Of a stretch of DNA of 64,000 nt, positions 24,874-33,897 are shown one piece after another (the first letter of the stretch is position 1; each line of letters starts with the position of its first letter). The DNA is from Nitriliruptor sp040882075 (lineage in GTDB: Bacteria; Actinomycetota; Nitriliruptoria; Nitriliruptorales; Nitriliruptoraceae): assembly GCF_040882075.1 (NCBI RefSeq), contig NZ_JBBEBZ010000092.1, positions 50,519 through 114,518 on the forward strand, written 5' to 3'. A model generated the notes under the pieces. The model was not told the DNA's origin. It did not search any database and was given only the letters and a program-made list of their open reading frames with translations. The translations under genes were made by a program, and so were the position numbers.

Positions 24874-25557
24874 TCACAGCCCGGTGACGCGCAGACCGGC
24901 GTGGGCTCGGTGCCGACGGTTGGTCGAGATCAGCACCGCGGTCGACGCCTCGAGCGCCACCGCGAGCCGGAGCGGCCCGACCACGACCGCCCGGGCCCCC
25001 TCGAGGTGGTCGTCGACGAGCGCAGCCACCTCGGCCAGTGCGTCCTCGTCGTCCCCGCACAGCAGCACGTCCTCGTCGAGCGCCCGCCCCAGGTCGGCGA
25101 GCGTCACCGCCGAGACGGTGTGGAAGCCCGCCACGACCCGCGCCGACGGTGCCGCAGCGGCGAGCAGCTCCGCTGCCGACCCGGCCTCGACACGACCCGG
25201 GCGAGGTCCGTCCGCGTCGAACTCGAGGGGCGAGAGCGTGCTCACGAGCACACCGCCGGCGAGCTGCTCGGACAGCGGAGCGACCAGCTCCCCAGCGCCC
25301 TCGGTCGGGATGGCCGCGACGACCACGGGAGCCGTGGCGGCATCGGCGTTGCTGCCACCGGTGAGCGATCCCGCCTCCGAGGGCAGATCCTGGCGGAGCT
25401 CGGCCGCGCGTGTCACCGCCCGCTCCGGGTCGCGTGACCCGATGACCACCCGCAGGCCAGCGCTCGACCAGCGCTGCGCGAGGGCGGCGCCGAGGTTGCC
25501 GGTGCCGCCGAGGATCCCGACGTCCGGCGTGTCCGCCGTGGTCGTGCTCTCGGTCAC
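24874..25557 (-). CDS. F420H2:NADP+ oxidoreductase (NADPH-dependent F420 reductase)
   Basis: Moves hydride between coenzyme F420 and NADP. 227 residues with an N-terminal Rossmann fold: VGILGGTGNLGAALAQRW (glycine-rich loop), VVIGSRDPERA (NADP-binding Ser-Arg pair), VVVAAIPTEG, and a C-terminal segment VVAGFHTVSAVTLADLG typical of the Npd/Fno family. The two catalytic parts and the length match. It converges with pabB, seven bases between stops. The genome evidently makes F420; a decayed F420-dependent oxidoreductase occurs at 58.7 kb. Confidence 0.9.
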   Translation of the reverse strand: MTESTTTADTPDVGILGGTGNLGAALAQRWSSAGLRVVIGSRDPERAVTRAAELRQDLPSEAGSLTGGSNADAATAPVVVAAIPTEGAGELVAPLSEQLAGGVLVSTLSPLEFDADGPRPGRVEAGSAAELLAAAAPSARVVAGFHTVSAVTLADLGRALDEDVLLCGDDEDALAEVAALVDDHLEGARAVVVGPLRLAVALEASTAVLISTNRRHRAHAGLRVTGL

Positions 25558-25698
25558 GCTGATCTCCTCGTCGTCGGGGTGGGGACGTCAGGCTGCCACG
25601 TCCGGAGCGTCGGGACGCCCGGTCGTCCTCGATCGGGGTCGGCCGGGGGCTGCGCGGTACCCTCACGGGTCGACGCGACCGCCGACCGGAGCTCCCCC

Positions 25699-26604
25699 GT
25701 GCCGAGACCCGCTGACGCGCGGTTGCGCTGGCACCGGACCACCCTGGACGGCCGGACCGTGGTCTACGGCGAAGCGGGCGACGGGCCGCCCGTGGTCTTC
25801 GTGCACGGCTGGGGCCTGTCGGCGAGGTCGTACGCCGACGCGTTGCCGCTGATCGCCGCCTCCGGCCACCGCGTCATCGCCCCGGCGCTGCCCGGCTTCG
25901 GACGCAGCGACCCGCTGCCGGGCGAGTACACCTTCGAGAAGCTCGCCAACTGGCTCGACACCCTGCTCGATCACCTCGGGGTCGACGAACCCGCGGCCCT
26001 CGTCGGCCACTCCTTCGGCGGTGGGGTGTCGACCGCGACCGCCTGGTACCACCCGGGCCGCGCTCGTTCGCTGACGCTGGTGAACTCGATCGGTGGTTCG
26101 GTGTGGAAGGACAGCACCAAGGGGCCACGCTCGCTGGCGGACCGACCGCTGTGGGACTGGGGCCTGCACCTGCCCGCGGAGTTCCGTCCGGCGGGTCTCG
26201 GTGGTCGCCTGCCGTGGCGCCAGAGCCGCACCCTCCCGGTGGTCGTGCGTGACGTGCTGACCAACGCGCTGACCAACCCGCGTGCCGTGTGGCGTGCGGC
26301 CGACCTCGCCCGGCGCGCTGACCTGCGCGACGAGTTGGCCGAGCTCGCCGAACGCGGTCTGCCGGTCTCGATCGTCTGGGGAGCGGAGGACACCGTGGTC
26401 CCCGAAGCGACGTTCCTGGCGATGTGCGACGCGGCGGGCGCGCAGGGCGACATCATCGAGGACGCCGGCCACTCCTGGTTGCTGCTCGACCCCGTCGGCT
26501 TCGGCGAGGTCGTCACCAACTCGATCGCGGTCCGCGACACCGTCGCCGACCGCACGCCCCGACCGGTCGACACCCGGACCTCGACCCTCGACCGGCCAGC
26601 GTGA
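25699..26604 (+). CDS. Alpha/beta hydrolase (Ser nucleophile)
   Basis: A 301-residue alpha/beta hydrolase with oxyanion region FVHGWGLSARSYAD, nucleophile elbow GHSFGGG (Ser), an acid region SIVWGAEDTVVP and catalytic His in EDAGHSWLLLDP. Ser at the elbow distinguishes it from the two Asp-type hydrolases in this window; a lipase, esterase or C-C hydrolase are all possible. GTG at 25699 is chosen at the edge of conserved sequence; a TACCCT -10-like hexamer lies at 25658-25663. Its stop overlaps the nadB start (GTGA), so the two are cotranscribed. Confidence 0.85.
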   Translation: MPRPADARLRWHRTTLDGRTVVYGEAGDGPPVVFVHGWGLSARSYADALPLIAASGHRVIAPALPGFGRSDPLPGEYTFEKLANWLDTLLDHLGVDEPAALVGHSFGGGVSTATAWYHPGRARSLTLVNSIGGSVWKDSTKGPRSLADRPLWDWGLHLPAEFRPAGLGGRLPWRQSRTLPVVVRDVLTNALTNPRAVWRAADLARRADLRDELAELAERGLPVSIVWGAEDTVVPEATFLAMCDAAGAQGDIIEDAGHSWLLLDPVGFGEVVTNSIAVRDTVADRTPRPVDTRTSTLDRPA

Positions 26605-28226
26605 ACGCCCCATCGATCGGCGGACCTCCGCCGGCACCCCCGATCGACGGTGGGCGCGCCACCTGCGACGTCCTCATCATCGGCGCGGGGCTCGCCGGGC
26701 TGTACGCCGCGGTGTCGTTGCCCGACCACCTCGACGTGATCGTCGTGGACAAGGGGGTGCCCGGAGGCGATTCCGGGTCCTCGCCGTGGGCCCAGGGAGG
26801 GTTGGCCGCAGCGCTCGGCCCGGACGACTCCCCCGCCGCGCACGCCGAGGACACCATCATCGCCGGCGACGGCCTGTGCGACCCCGTCGCGGTCGACGTG
26901 CTGACCCGTGAGGCCCCGCAGCACGTGCTGCGGCTGCTCGAGCTCGGCGCGGTGCTCGACCGCCACCACGGCGGCGACGTCGGTGGCGTCCCGGTCGGGA
27001 CCGAGGCGGCCGAGCTGTTGCCGACCCTCTCGCTCGCACGCGAGGGTGGCCAGCGGGTCGCCAGGTCGGTCCGCCGGGCCGACGCCACCGGAGCCGAGCT
27101 GATGCGTGTCCTGCGGCTCGCCGCCGCCCCACGCGTCAGCCGTCTGGCCGGCATCGTCCGGTCCCTGGCGCGGGACCCCGCCGGCTCGGTCACCGGAGCC
27201 CACGTCCTGACGCCGGACGGCCCGGTCGCGGTCCACGCTCGCGCGACCGTGCTCGCGACCGGCGGCTGCGGCGGGCTGTTCGCCGCGACGACCAACCCGG
27301 ACAACGCCACGGGGGATGGACTCGCGCTCGCCGTCGCGGCCGGCGCCGCCGTCCGCGACGTCGAGTTCGTCCAGTTCCACCCGACCGGTCTGGCGGTCAG
27401 CGGCACCTGGCGCTTCCTGCTGACCGAAGCGCTGCGCGGCGCCGGCGCCACCCTCCACGCCGAGGACGGCACCCGGTTCCTGGTCGGTCGCCACCCCGAC
27501 GCCGAGCTCGCACCGCGGCACGTGGTCGCCAAGGCGATCCTGGAACAGCCGGACGGGACCGCCTGGCTCGACGCCACCGGTCTCGGTCACGACGTGCTCG
27601 TCCACGAGTTCCCCACCGTGCTCGGCGGGGCCCGCCAGCACGGCTTCGACCTCGCGACCGAACGTGTCCCCGTCACGCCTGCGGCCCACTACCACGTCGG
27701 CGGGGTGCGCACGGACCTGCACGGCCGCACGTCGGTCCTCGGTCTCTACGCCTGTGGCGAGGTCGCGTCCACCGGTCTGCACGGCGCCAACCGCATGGCG
27801 TCGAACTCGCTCAGCGAGGCGGTGGTCTTCGGTGCTCGGACGGCCCGGGCACTCGCGGAAGAGCTGCCCGACGCGGTCGGTGACCTCGGTCCCGCGCCGC
27901 CGGTCGGCACCGGGTCGCGCTCCGATGTCGCCGAGCTCCGGCGGCAGCTCCGCGCGCTGATGTCGACCGGGGCTGGACCGGTGCGCGACGGCGCGGCGCT
28001 GGCGGCGACCGCGTCCCAGCTGGCCGCCTGGCGGACCGAGCTCGGCCACCCGGGCGAGAGCCCCGAGGAGATCGAGCTCCACCACGGCATCCGCACCTCG
28101 GAGCTGATCGTCGGGTCGGCGCGCCTACGGACCGAATCACGCGGGGGGCACTGGCGCGAGGACCACCCGCACCGCGATCCGGCCTGGGACGGCGTCCACC
28201 TCGAACGGACGCCCGCCACGCCGTAG
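26601..28226 (+). CDS. nadB: L-aspartate oxidase
   Basis: Flavoenzyme that oxidises aspartate to iminoaspartate in de novo NAD synthesis. 541 residues. FAD-binding Rossmann loop IIGAGLAGLYAAVSLP near residue 25; substrate and flavin motifs GDSGSSPWAQGG, VLATGGCGGLF, VEFVQFHPTGL, LLTEALRGAGATL, a second FAD motif GLYACGEVASTGLHGANRMASN, then the C-terminal helical domain. The proline-rich first 20 residues are weakly conserved. GTG at 26601 overlaps the hydrolase stop. nadA and nadC are not in this window, though nadE is. Confidence 0.95.
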   Translation: MNAPSIGGPPPAPPIDGGRATCDVLIIGAGLAGLYAAVSLPDHLDVIVVDKGVPGGDSGSSPWAQGGLAAALGPDDSPAAHAEDTIIAGDGLCDPVAVDVLTREAPQHVLRLLELGAVLDRHHGGDVGGVPVGTEAAELLPTLSLAREGGQRVARSVRRADATGAELMRVLRLAAAPRVSRLAGIVRSLARDPAGSVTGAHVLTPDGPVAVHARATVLATGGCGGLFAATTNPDNATGDGLALAVAAGAAVRDVEFVQFHPTGLAVSGTWRFLLTEALRGAGATLHAEDGTRFLVGRHPDAELAPRHVVAKAILEQPDGTAWLDATGLGHDVLVHEFPTVLGGARQHGFDLATERVPVTPAAHYHVGGVRTDLHGRTSVLGLYACGEVASTGLHGANRMASNSLSEAVVFGARTARALAEELPDAVGDLGPAPPVGTGSRSDVAELRRQLRALMSTGAGPVRDGAALAATASQLAAWRTELGHPGESPEEIELHHGIRTSELIVGSARLRTESRGGHWREDHPHRDPAWDGVHLERTPATP

Positions 28227-28236
28227 TGCCGTCGGC

Positions 28237-28914
28237 CTAGAGCTCGTCGAGGTCCTCGAGGCCGAGCTCCACCATCCGCCGGCGGTGGCCGGACAGGACG
28301 GTGATGGCCAGCTCCTTGACGCGAGCCTCGCCGGACACGCCCTCCTCCTCGGCGTCGTGCTCGAGCAGGACCTTCAGGGCATCGGTGTCGGCGATGATCC
28401 CCTGGAAGACCGTCAGCGCCCGGCCCAGCACGTCGGCGGCGACGCGACCGGCCCGTTGCGTGGCCGCGTCGTCGGTGAGCAGCGCCCCGAGCCGGTCGAT
28501 GGCGAACCGCTCGAAGGGGGCGCGGTCCGCGAGTGCGCCGACGACCACCACCGCGGTCTCGGGCGTCAACACGGGTGCGAGGCCGCGACCGAAGTCGGCC
28601 GCCATCGGCAACCCGACGGCGAAGAAGACGCAGGCGCCGAACCAGTCGTCGAGCGGCACGCGGTCGAAGTACGCGTCGAAGTGCGGCTTCTGGCGATCCA
28701 TCACCGCCGTCGCGAGGTCGGTGCGTTCGGCGAGGTGGTCGCGCAGCGCCGCGTAGGCGGCGTGTTCCCGCACGGCGAGCTCCGCGAGCACGTCAGCTGT
28801 GCCGGCGTCCGGCGCGTGCCGGACGGCGCGGGCTGCCGACTCGAAGGAGCGCAGCTGTCCGTACGCGAGGGCGCCGAGCACCTCGACCGTCGCCAGCTCG
28901 AGCTCGCTCGCCAC
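28237..28914 (-). CDS. Ferritin-like di-iron fold protein
   Basis: A 225-residue helical protein of the ferritin-like superfamily, related to the actinobacterial set loosely named tRNA-(MS2IO6A) hydroxylase-like. Helices carry possible metal ligands: LGALAYGQLRSFESAARAV, LAVREHAAYAALRDHL (E-x-x-H type), and VLLEHDAEEEGVSGEARVKEL near the end. Only part of the usual E-x-x-H pairs is plain, so metal binding is uncertain. GTG at 28914 has GGAGG a few bases upstream and a TACGCT -10-like element farther up. It converges with nadB. Confidence 0.75.
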   Translation of the reverse strand: MASELELATVEVLGALAYGQLRSFESAARAVRHAPDAGTADVLAELAVREHAAYAALRDHLAERTDLATAVMDRQKPHFDAYFDRVPLDDWFGACVFFAVGLPMAADFGRGLAPVLTPETAVVVVGALADRAPFERFAIDRLGALLTDDAATQRAGRVAADVLGRALTVFQGIIADTDALKVLLEHDAEEEGVSGEARVKELAITVLSGHRRRMVELGLEDLDEL

Positions 28915-28977
28915 CGCACCTCCGACCCGCTCGTGTGGGACCAGCGTAGTGGTCCTCGGGTGGGTCGCCGGGCCGGC

Positions 28978-30063
28978 TCAGTCCTGCCAGCTGGCCCAGT
29001 AGTCACCGAGCTCGACGCCGCTGCCCGCAGGTGTGACCGCGAGGGGGTGGCGGGTGTCGAGCATGACCGCGATCTCGTCGGTGAAGTCCTTGGTCCCGGC
29101 GTTCGCGACCGCCTTCGGGTGCGGACCGTGGTGGATGCCCTGGGGGTGCCAGGTGAGCATCCCGGGCTCGATCCCGGCACGGCTGAAGAAGTCGCCGTGG
29201 TGGTAGAAGATGACCTCGTCGTAGTCGATGTTGCGGTGGTAGAACGGCACCTTCAGGGCGTCGGGGGCGGTCTCGAGCGGCCGCGGCACGAAGGTGCAGA
29301 TGACGGCGCTGCCGGCCACGAAGGTGGTGTGGGCGCTCGGTGGCAGGTGGTAGCTGAACGAGCTGACCGGCTTGAGGTCGAGGACGTTCAGGGCGAAGGC
29401 CGTGAGGTCACCCTTCCACCCCACCACGTCCAGCGGGTGGAACGGGTAGCGGACGCTGGTCAGCTCGCCCTGCTGGCGGATGACCACCTCGAAGTCGCCC
29501 GCCTCATCGTGCGGGTCGATGTCCGGGATGCGGACGACCGACTCGTCCCACAGCGCGTGGCGTCCGAGCAGGCCCTTGTCGGGTGGCTCGATCTGGGCGG
29601 TCGTGGCGATGGTGAGCAGGAACGTCGGCGCCGAGGGGACCAAGCGGAAGGTCGTGCCGCGCGGCAGCACGACGTAGTCGCCCTCGCCGTAGGTGAGGGG
29701 CCCGAAGTCGGTCTCGACCACGCCCTCGCCGCGGTGGACGAACAGGGTCAGGTCACCGTCCCCGTCGCGGAGGAAGAACGGCAGCTCGGTGGTGCGGCTC
29801 CACACGCCGAGGGCCACGTCGTCGTTGACGAGCACGTCGGTCCACAGCACCCGATCGTCTCCCGGTTCGGGAAGCGAGCGCAGGTCCATCGCGTGTGGCC
29901 GCAGCGGCCCGTCGATGCTGGTCCAACCGGTGGGCGGGTGCAGGCGGTAGAGGTGGGTGGCCTGCCCGTAGAAGCCGCGGCGGCCGAACTCCTCCTCGAC
30001 CGTGCCGTCGGGCAACCCGACGTGCGCCTGCTTCGTCGCTCGGCCCCGGACGTGCTGCGCCAC
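28978..30063 (-). CDS. hmgA: Homogentisate 1,2-dioxygenase family protein
   Basis: Ring-opening iron dioxygenase of tyrosine/phenylalanine catabolism, converting homogentisate to maleylacetoacetate. 361 residues, cupin fold. The C-terminal iron site region is conserved: VPFYHRNIDYDEVIFYHHGD (in which the metal His and Glu lie) and LTWHPQGIHHGPHP. The protein is shorter than the 430-residue proteobacterial and human enzymes and matches the actinobacterial subtype. GTG at 30063 follows GGGAGG. An IclR regulator lies upstream on the same strand; fumarylacetoacetase and maleylacetoacetate isomerase are not adjacent, so the substrate assignment rests on the family. Confidence 0.85.
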   Translation of the reverse strand: MAQHVRGRATKQAHVGLPDGTVEEEFGRRGFYGQATHLYRLHPPTGWTSIDGPLRPHAMDLRSLPEPGDDRVLWTDVLVNDDVALGVWSRTTELPFFLRDGDGDLTLFVHRGEGVVETDFGPLTYGEGDYVVLPRGTTFRLVPSAPTFLLTIATTAQIEPPDKGLLGRHALWDESVVRIPDIDPHDEAGDFEVVIRQQGELTSVRYPFHPLDVVGWKGDLTAFALNVLDLKPVSSFSYHLPPSAHTTFVAGSAVICTFVPRPLETAPDALKVPFYHRNIDYDEVIFYHHGDFFSRAGIEPGMLTWHPQGIHHGPHPKAVANAGTKDFTDEIAVMLDTRHPLAVTPAGSGVELGDYWASWQD

Positions 30064-30161
30064 CTCTGACCTCCCGGATCGTGTCCCGAGAGGCACTCTC
30101 GCAGCGCTTCGCGCGCGCCGCGCAGCTTCCGGCGCTCAGCGCACGCTGACGGCCTGACCGC

Positions 30162-30896
30162 TCAGGTGGCGCGGCGGGGACGCCAACCGAGCCGCTCGGA
30201 GATCTCACGGGCCGACCGCAGGACGCGGAGGGCGATGGCCTCGGGCTCGGGCAGCCGCGCGGTCGGCGCGACGATGCCGACGGCGGCGACGGCCTTGCCG
30301 GTGTGGTCGAAGACGGGTGCCGCGACACCGGACGCGCCGGGCTCGAGCTCGTCGCGGGTGTAGGCCACCCCGCGCTGACGGACGGCCTGCAGCGACGGGT
30401 CGCGCGCACCGTCCGGCAGGAAGGCCAGCAACGCCTTGCCGTGCGCGGCGACCCCGAGAGGGTGACGGAACCCGATGCGGTAGTTGACCTGCACGAAGCG
30501 ATCGCCGGGCTCGATGACCTCGACGACCACGAGGTCGTCACGGTCACGCACGGCCAGGCACGCGGTCTCGTTGGTGTCCTCGGACAGCGCCCGGAGCGGC
30601 GGTCCGGCGAGCCGCCGGACCTCGAGCCCCTGGGCCGCGCGCACACCGAGCTCGAGCATCGACAGCCCGAGGCGGTACTTGCGGGTCTCCGGGTCACGGG
30701 TGACGAAGCCCTCGGCCGTCAGCGTGTCGAGCAGGCGGTAGAGCACCGCCCGGTCCAGGCCCGTCGCCTCGGCGAGCCCCGACACGGTCGCCCCGTCCCC
30801 GTGCTCCCCGAGCGCGGTCAGGAGGGCGAGCCCCCGCGACAGCGTCCGCGAGCCACTGGAGCGCCGACCTCGCTTGTCCTCGTCTGCGTCCGCCAC
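30162..30896 (-). CDS. IclR family transcriptional regulator
   Basis: A 244-residue regulator: an N-terminal winged helix-turn-helix (SRGLALLTALGEHGDGATVSG, with recognition helix LDRAVLYRLLDTLTAEGFV), then the IclR effector-binding domain with YRIGFRHPLGVAAHGKALLA and GVAAPVFDHTGKAVAAVGI. Family members bind small aromatic or glyoxylate-pathway acids; because it precedes the dioxygenase on the same strand, homogentisate or a relative is a plausible effector. GTG at 30896 is preferred; a frame extending to 30956 exists with no support. Confidence 0.92.
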   Translation of the reverse strand: MADADEDKRGRRSSGSRTLSRGLALLTALGEHGDGATVSGLAEATGLDRAVLYRLLDTLTAEGFVTRDPETRKYRLGLSMLELGVRAAQGLEVRRLAGPPLRALSEDTNETACLAVRDRDDLVVVEVIEPGDRFVQVNYRIGFRHPLGVAAHGKALLAFLPDGARDPSLQAVRQRGVAYTRDELEPGASGVAAPVFDHTGKAVAAVGIVAPTARLPEPEAIALRVLRSAREISERLGWRPRRAT

Positions 30897-31165
30897 GTCC
30901 CGAGCTCCCTGTTCGACCGGCGGGCGGAGTGTGCTGCGCGACCCGCGCACGGTCAAGCGCTGCTCCGGGCCGGCCGGCCGGGACCGGGACCGGCAGCGTG
31001 ACCGTCACCACCCCGCCCCCCGGTCGTTGAGGTGAGCAGACCTGCCGTGCGCCCGCCCTCGTGGAGAGCGGGGGGACCGACGTCCCGAGGCCGGTGCTAC
31101 GCCGATCGATCACCGCCCCGGCCGCGCAGACCGGACGGATGTGACCGGACGACGGGGTCCCGGTC

Positions 31166-31171
31166 TATCCT
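31166..31171 (+). promoter_or_regulatory. Possible -10 element of the MCE operon
   Basis: TATCCT lies 31 bases before the first permease start (31203), followed by a GGGAGAGGAAAG ribosome site. GTGACC at 31141-31146 could be a weak -35 at 19-base spacing. No TetR, GntR or IclR operator-type palindrome was recognised in 30957-31202, and no regulator gene of the mce1R type is linked. Confidence 0.35.
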
Positions 31172-31202
31172 CCCGCGGCTGACCTTGGGAGAGGAAAGCT
31201 CC

Positions 31203-31967
31203 GTGCCGTCCGTTCGAGCCAGCGTCGCCCAGCTCGGTGGCGTGGCATCGATGGGCATCGACGGGACCCTCTCCATCCGCAAGGGCTTCCCCTTCGGCGA
31301 GTTCATCCAGCAGTGCTGGTTCATCGCCAAGGTGACCGCCATCCCGGTCGTGCTCATCTCGATCCCGTTCGGGGTCATCATCGCGCTGCACGTCGGCTCG
31401 TTCGCCCAGCAGCTCGGCGCGGAGTCCTCGATCGGCGCCGCGATGGTCCTCGCCATCGTGCGCGAATCGGCGCCGGTCGCCACGGCCCTGCTCATCGCGG
31501 GCGCCGGTGGGTCGGCGATGACCGCCGACCTCGGCTCGCGGCGCATCCGCAACGAGCTCGACGCGATGGAGGTCATGGGGATCGACCCGATCCACCGCCT
31601 GGTCCTGCCGCGGCTCGCCGCCGCCTCGCTCGTGGCGGTGCTGCTGAACGGTCTGGTCTCGGTCGCCGGTATCGCCGGCGGCTGGGTCATGGCGGTCCCG
31701 GTCCAGGACGGCACCTCCGGGGCCTACTTCGCCTCGTTCACCGAGCTGGCCCACCTCCCCGACCTCTGGTCGGCGATGATCAAGGCCACCCTGTTCGGCT
31801 TCCTCGCCGCATCGATCTCGTGCTGGTACGGCTACTCGGTCGTCGGTGGCCCGAAGTCGGTCGGCGACGCCGTCAACCGCGCCGTCGTCCTGACCTTCAT
31901 CATCCTCTTCTTCACCAACTTCATCGGGACCGCCCTGTACTTCAACCTCGTGCCCCCGAAGTTCTGA
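31203..31967 (+). CDS. MlaE/YrbE-like permease of the MCE transporter (first)
   Basis: A 254-residue inner-membrane permease of the MlaE family, forming with its partner the channel of an MCE lipid ABC transporter. Five hydrophobic segments are visible, with the family core VLAIVRESAPVATALLIAGAGG, the coupling stretch RRIRNELDAMEVMGIDP and LVLPRLAAASLVAVLL. The pattern E-x-D-A-M-x-V-M-G-I-D-P contacts the ATPase in homologues. GTG at 31203 has a good ribosome site. The next gene starts three bases after its stop. It is the equivalent of actinobacterial yrbEA. Confidence 0.93.
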   Translation: MPSVRASVAQLGGVASMGIDGTLSIRKGFPFGEFIQQCWFIAKVTAIPVVLISIPFGVIIALHVGSFAQQLGAESSIGAAMVLAIVRESAPVATALLIAGAGGSAMTADLGSRRIRNELDAMEVMGIDPIHRLVLPRLAAASLVAVLLNGLVSVAGIAGGWVMAVPVQDGTSGAYFASFTELAHLPDLWSAMIKATLFGFLAASISCWYGYSVVGGPKSVGDAVNRAVVLTFIILFFTNFIGTALYFNLVPPKF

Positions 31968-31969
31968 CG

Positions 31970-32833
31970 ATGACCACCCAGGACGTCACCCGGCCGAGCG
32001 TCGAGACCCGAGCGCTGCGCACCGTCTCGCGGCCGCTGAAGCCGTTCGAGGAACTCGCCGACCAGATGAAGTTCTGGGGCGAGGCCGTCGGCGCCATGCC
32101 CTACAGCCTCAAGTGGTGGCGATCGGTCATCCTCCCGCAGATCTCCGACGTGGTGGTCGGTGCCGGCAGTCTCATCGTCGGCGGCGGCATGCTGTTCGTC
32201 ATCGCGGCGCTGGCGTTCTTCACCGGCACCCAGGTCGGCCTCCAGGGCGTCGCGGCGCTCGACCAGATCGGGGCTCAGGCCTACGTCGGCCTGATCAGCT
32301 CGTTCGCCAACGTGCGTGAGATCACCCCGCTGATCGCCGGCATCGCGATCGCGGCCAAGATCGGCGCCGGGTACACCGCCGAGCTCGGCGCCATGCGCAT
32401 CTCCGAGGAGATCGACGCGGCCGAGGTCATCGGGGTCCGCCCGATCCCCTACCTGGTGTCGACCCGCCTGTGGGCGGCGCTCATCCCCACCATCCCCCTG
32501 TACCTGCTGGCGCTCTTCAGCGCCTTCTTCGCCACACGACTGATCGTGACGGGCTTCTACACCGTCTCGCCCGGTGCCTACGACACCCGCCTCGACCTCT
32601 TCCTCCCACCGATCGACATCTTCTACTCGGTGATGAAGGCGGTCATCTTCGTGATCGTGGTCGTCCTCATCCACACCTACTACGGCTTCTACGCCAGGGG
32701 TGGACCCGCCGGCGTGGGCGTCGCCGTGGGGCGCGCCATCCGCGCGTCCATCACCGCGGTCGTCATCCTGAACATGGTCCTGTCGTTGGCGTTCTGGGCA
32801 GCTGGCGGCGAGACCATCAAGATCGCGGGGTGA
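31970..32833 (+). CDS. MlaE/YrbE-like permease of the MCE transporter (second)
   Basis: 287 residues, the YrbEB-type partner. After a 50-residue soluble N-terminus (ending SLKWWRSVILPQISDVVVGAG), it shows ITPLIAGIAIAAKIGAGYTAELGAM, the coupling motif EEIDAAEVIGVRPIPYLVSTR and two C-terminal membrane helices. It carries the same E-x-D-A-A-E-V-x-G motif as its partner. ATG at 31970 is close to the previous stop, and its own TGA overlaps the start of the first MCE protein (GTGA), so the operon is tightly coupled. Confidence 0.93.
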   Translation: MTTQDVTRPSVETRALRTVSRPLKPFEELADQMKFWGEAVGAMPYSLKWWRSVILPQISDVVVGAGSLIVGGGMLFVIAALAFFTGTQVGLQGVAALDQIGAQAYVGLISSFANVREITPLIAGIAIAAKIGAGYTAELGAMRISEEIDAAEVIGVRPIPYLVSTRLWAALIPTIPLYLLALFSAFFATRLIVTGFYTVSPGAYDTRLDLFLPPIDIFYSVMKAVIFVIVVVLIHTYYGFYARGGPAGVGVAVGRAIRASITAVVILNMVLSLAFWAAGGETIKIAG

Positions 32834-33897
32834 GCGTGAAGACCATGGATCCGACGCTCGTCCGCCGCATCGTCGGCACGGCGACCGCCGTGCTGGTGAT
32901 CGCGGTGTCGGCGGTCGTCCTCGAGGCGCGGTACGCGCCGCCTGCCGGCAGCTACGAGGTCGTGGCCGAGCTCGGCCGGGCCGGCTCCGGCGTCCGCCAG
33001 GGCACCGACGTCAAGGTCCGCGGCGTGGCGGTCGGCAAGGTGGCCGAGACGATGTACGAGGACGGCGTGGCGCTCGCCCGTCTGACCCTCGATCCCGAGC
33101 CGCGGCTGCCGGTCGCCGATCAGATCGACCTCGTGGTGACGCCGAAGACCCTCCTCGGCGAGAAACAGATCGACCTGTCCTTCCCGGAAGGCTCCCTCGG
33201 GGAGGGTCCCTACCTCGAGGCGGGCGACCACCTGGTGGCGTCGCGAGCACCGACCGAGATCACCGAGGCCATCGCCGCGCTGCAGCCGTTCCTCGAGTCG
33301 ATCGACCCCGAGGACCTCGCCACGATCGTCGACACGCTCGGTGACCAGCGCGGCGAGGGCGAGGTCATCGCCGAGAACATCGAGCTCGGCCAGGAGCTCG
33401 CCGAGTTCGGGGCGCGGACGGCCCCCGACACCCTGGCTCGGCTCCGCGCGTTCACCGACGTCAGCGACGCGTTGACGCTGGCCGTCCCGGACCTGACCCG
33501 GATGAACACCGCCCTGCCCGAAGCCACCGCGGTGCTCGTCGAGCGGCAGGCGGACCTGCGCCGCAACCTCGACACCGTGTCGCGCTTCTCACGGAACTTC
33601 TCCGCGTTCCTCCAGGTCGAGGAGCCGGTCATCTCGCGCTTCTTGCGGACCTCGCAGCCCGTCGGTGACGTGCTGCAGCGCCAGCAGGACAACATCGGTA
33701 GCCTGGTCGACGGGATCTTCATGTACAGCCGGGCGCTGGGCTCCGGCGGTCTGCTGCTCGACGACGGCTCCGAGTGGGCACCGTTCCGCATCTTCATCAC
33801 CGAGGATTCCTTCGACCCGGTCTACTTCCTGTGCCACGAGGCCGAGGTGGTCGGGCTGCCCGAGATCCCCGAGCTGTGCGCGGAGGGAGCCTCGTGA
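32830..33897 (+). CDS. MCE family protein 1 (MceA-position)
   Basis: 355 residues: an N-terminal membrane anchor (VGTATAVLVIAVSAVVL), an MCE/MlaD beta domain at about 40-115 (SYEVVAELGRAGSGVRQGTDV then VRGVAVGKV), and a helical tail of the type that builds the tube between membrane and envelope. Acts as the substrate-handling part of the lipid importer. GTG at 32830 overlaps the permease stop; an alternative ATG six codons in (MDPTLVRR) is possible. A short Cys-containing end (YFLCHEAEVVG) closes the protein. Confidence 0.9.
   Translation: MSVKTMDPTLVRRIVGTATAVLVIAVSAVVLEARYAPPAGSYEVVAELGRAGSGVRQGTDVKVRGVAVGKVAETMYEDGVALARLTLDPEPRLPVADQIDLVVTPKTLLGEKQIDLSFPEGSLGEGPYLEAGDHLVASRAPTEITEAIAALQPFLESIDPEDLATIVDTLGDQRGEGEVIAENIELGQELAEFGARTAPDTLARLRAFTDVSDALTLAVPDLTRMNTALPEATAVLVERQADLRRNLDTVSRFSRNFSAFLQVEEPVISRFLRTSQPVGDVLQRQQDNIGSLVDGIFMYSRALGSGGLLLDDGSEWAPFRIFITEDSFDPVYFLCHEAEVVGLPEIPELCAEGAS

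Noticed and set aside
26424..26600. Longer N-terminus for nadB
   Set aside because: It would lie inside the alpha/beta hydrolase; the GTGA overlap at 26601 and the FAD motif distance support the shorter start.
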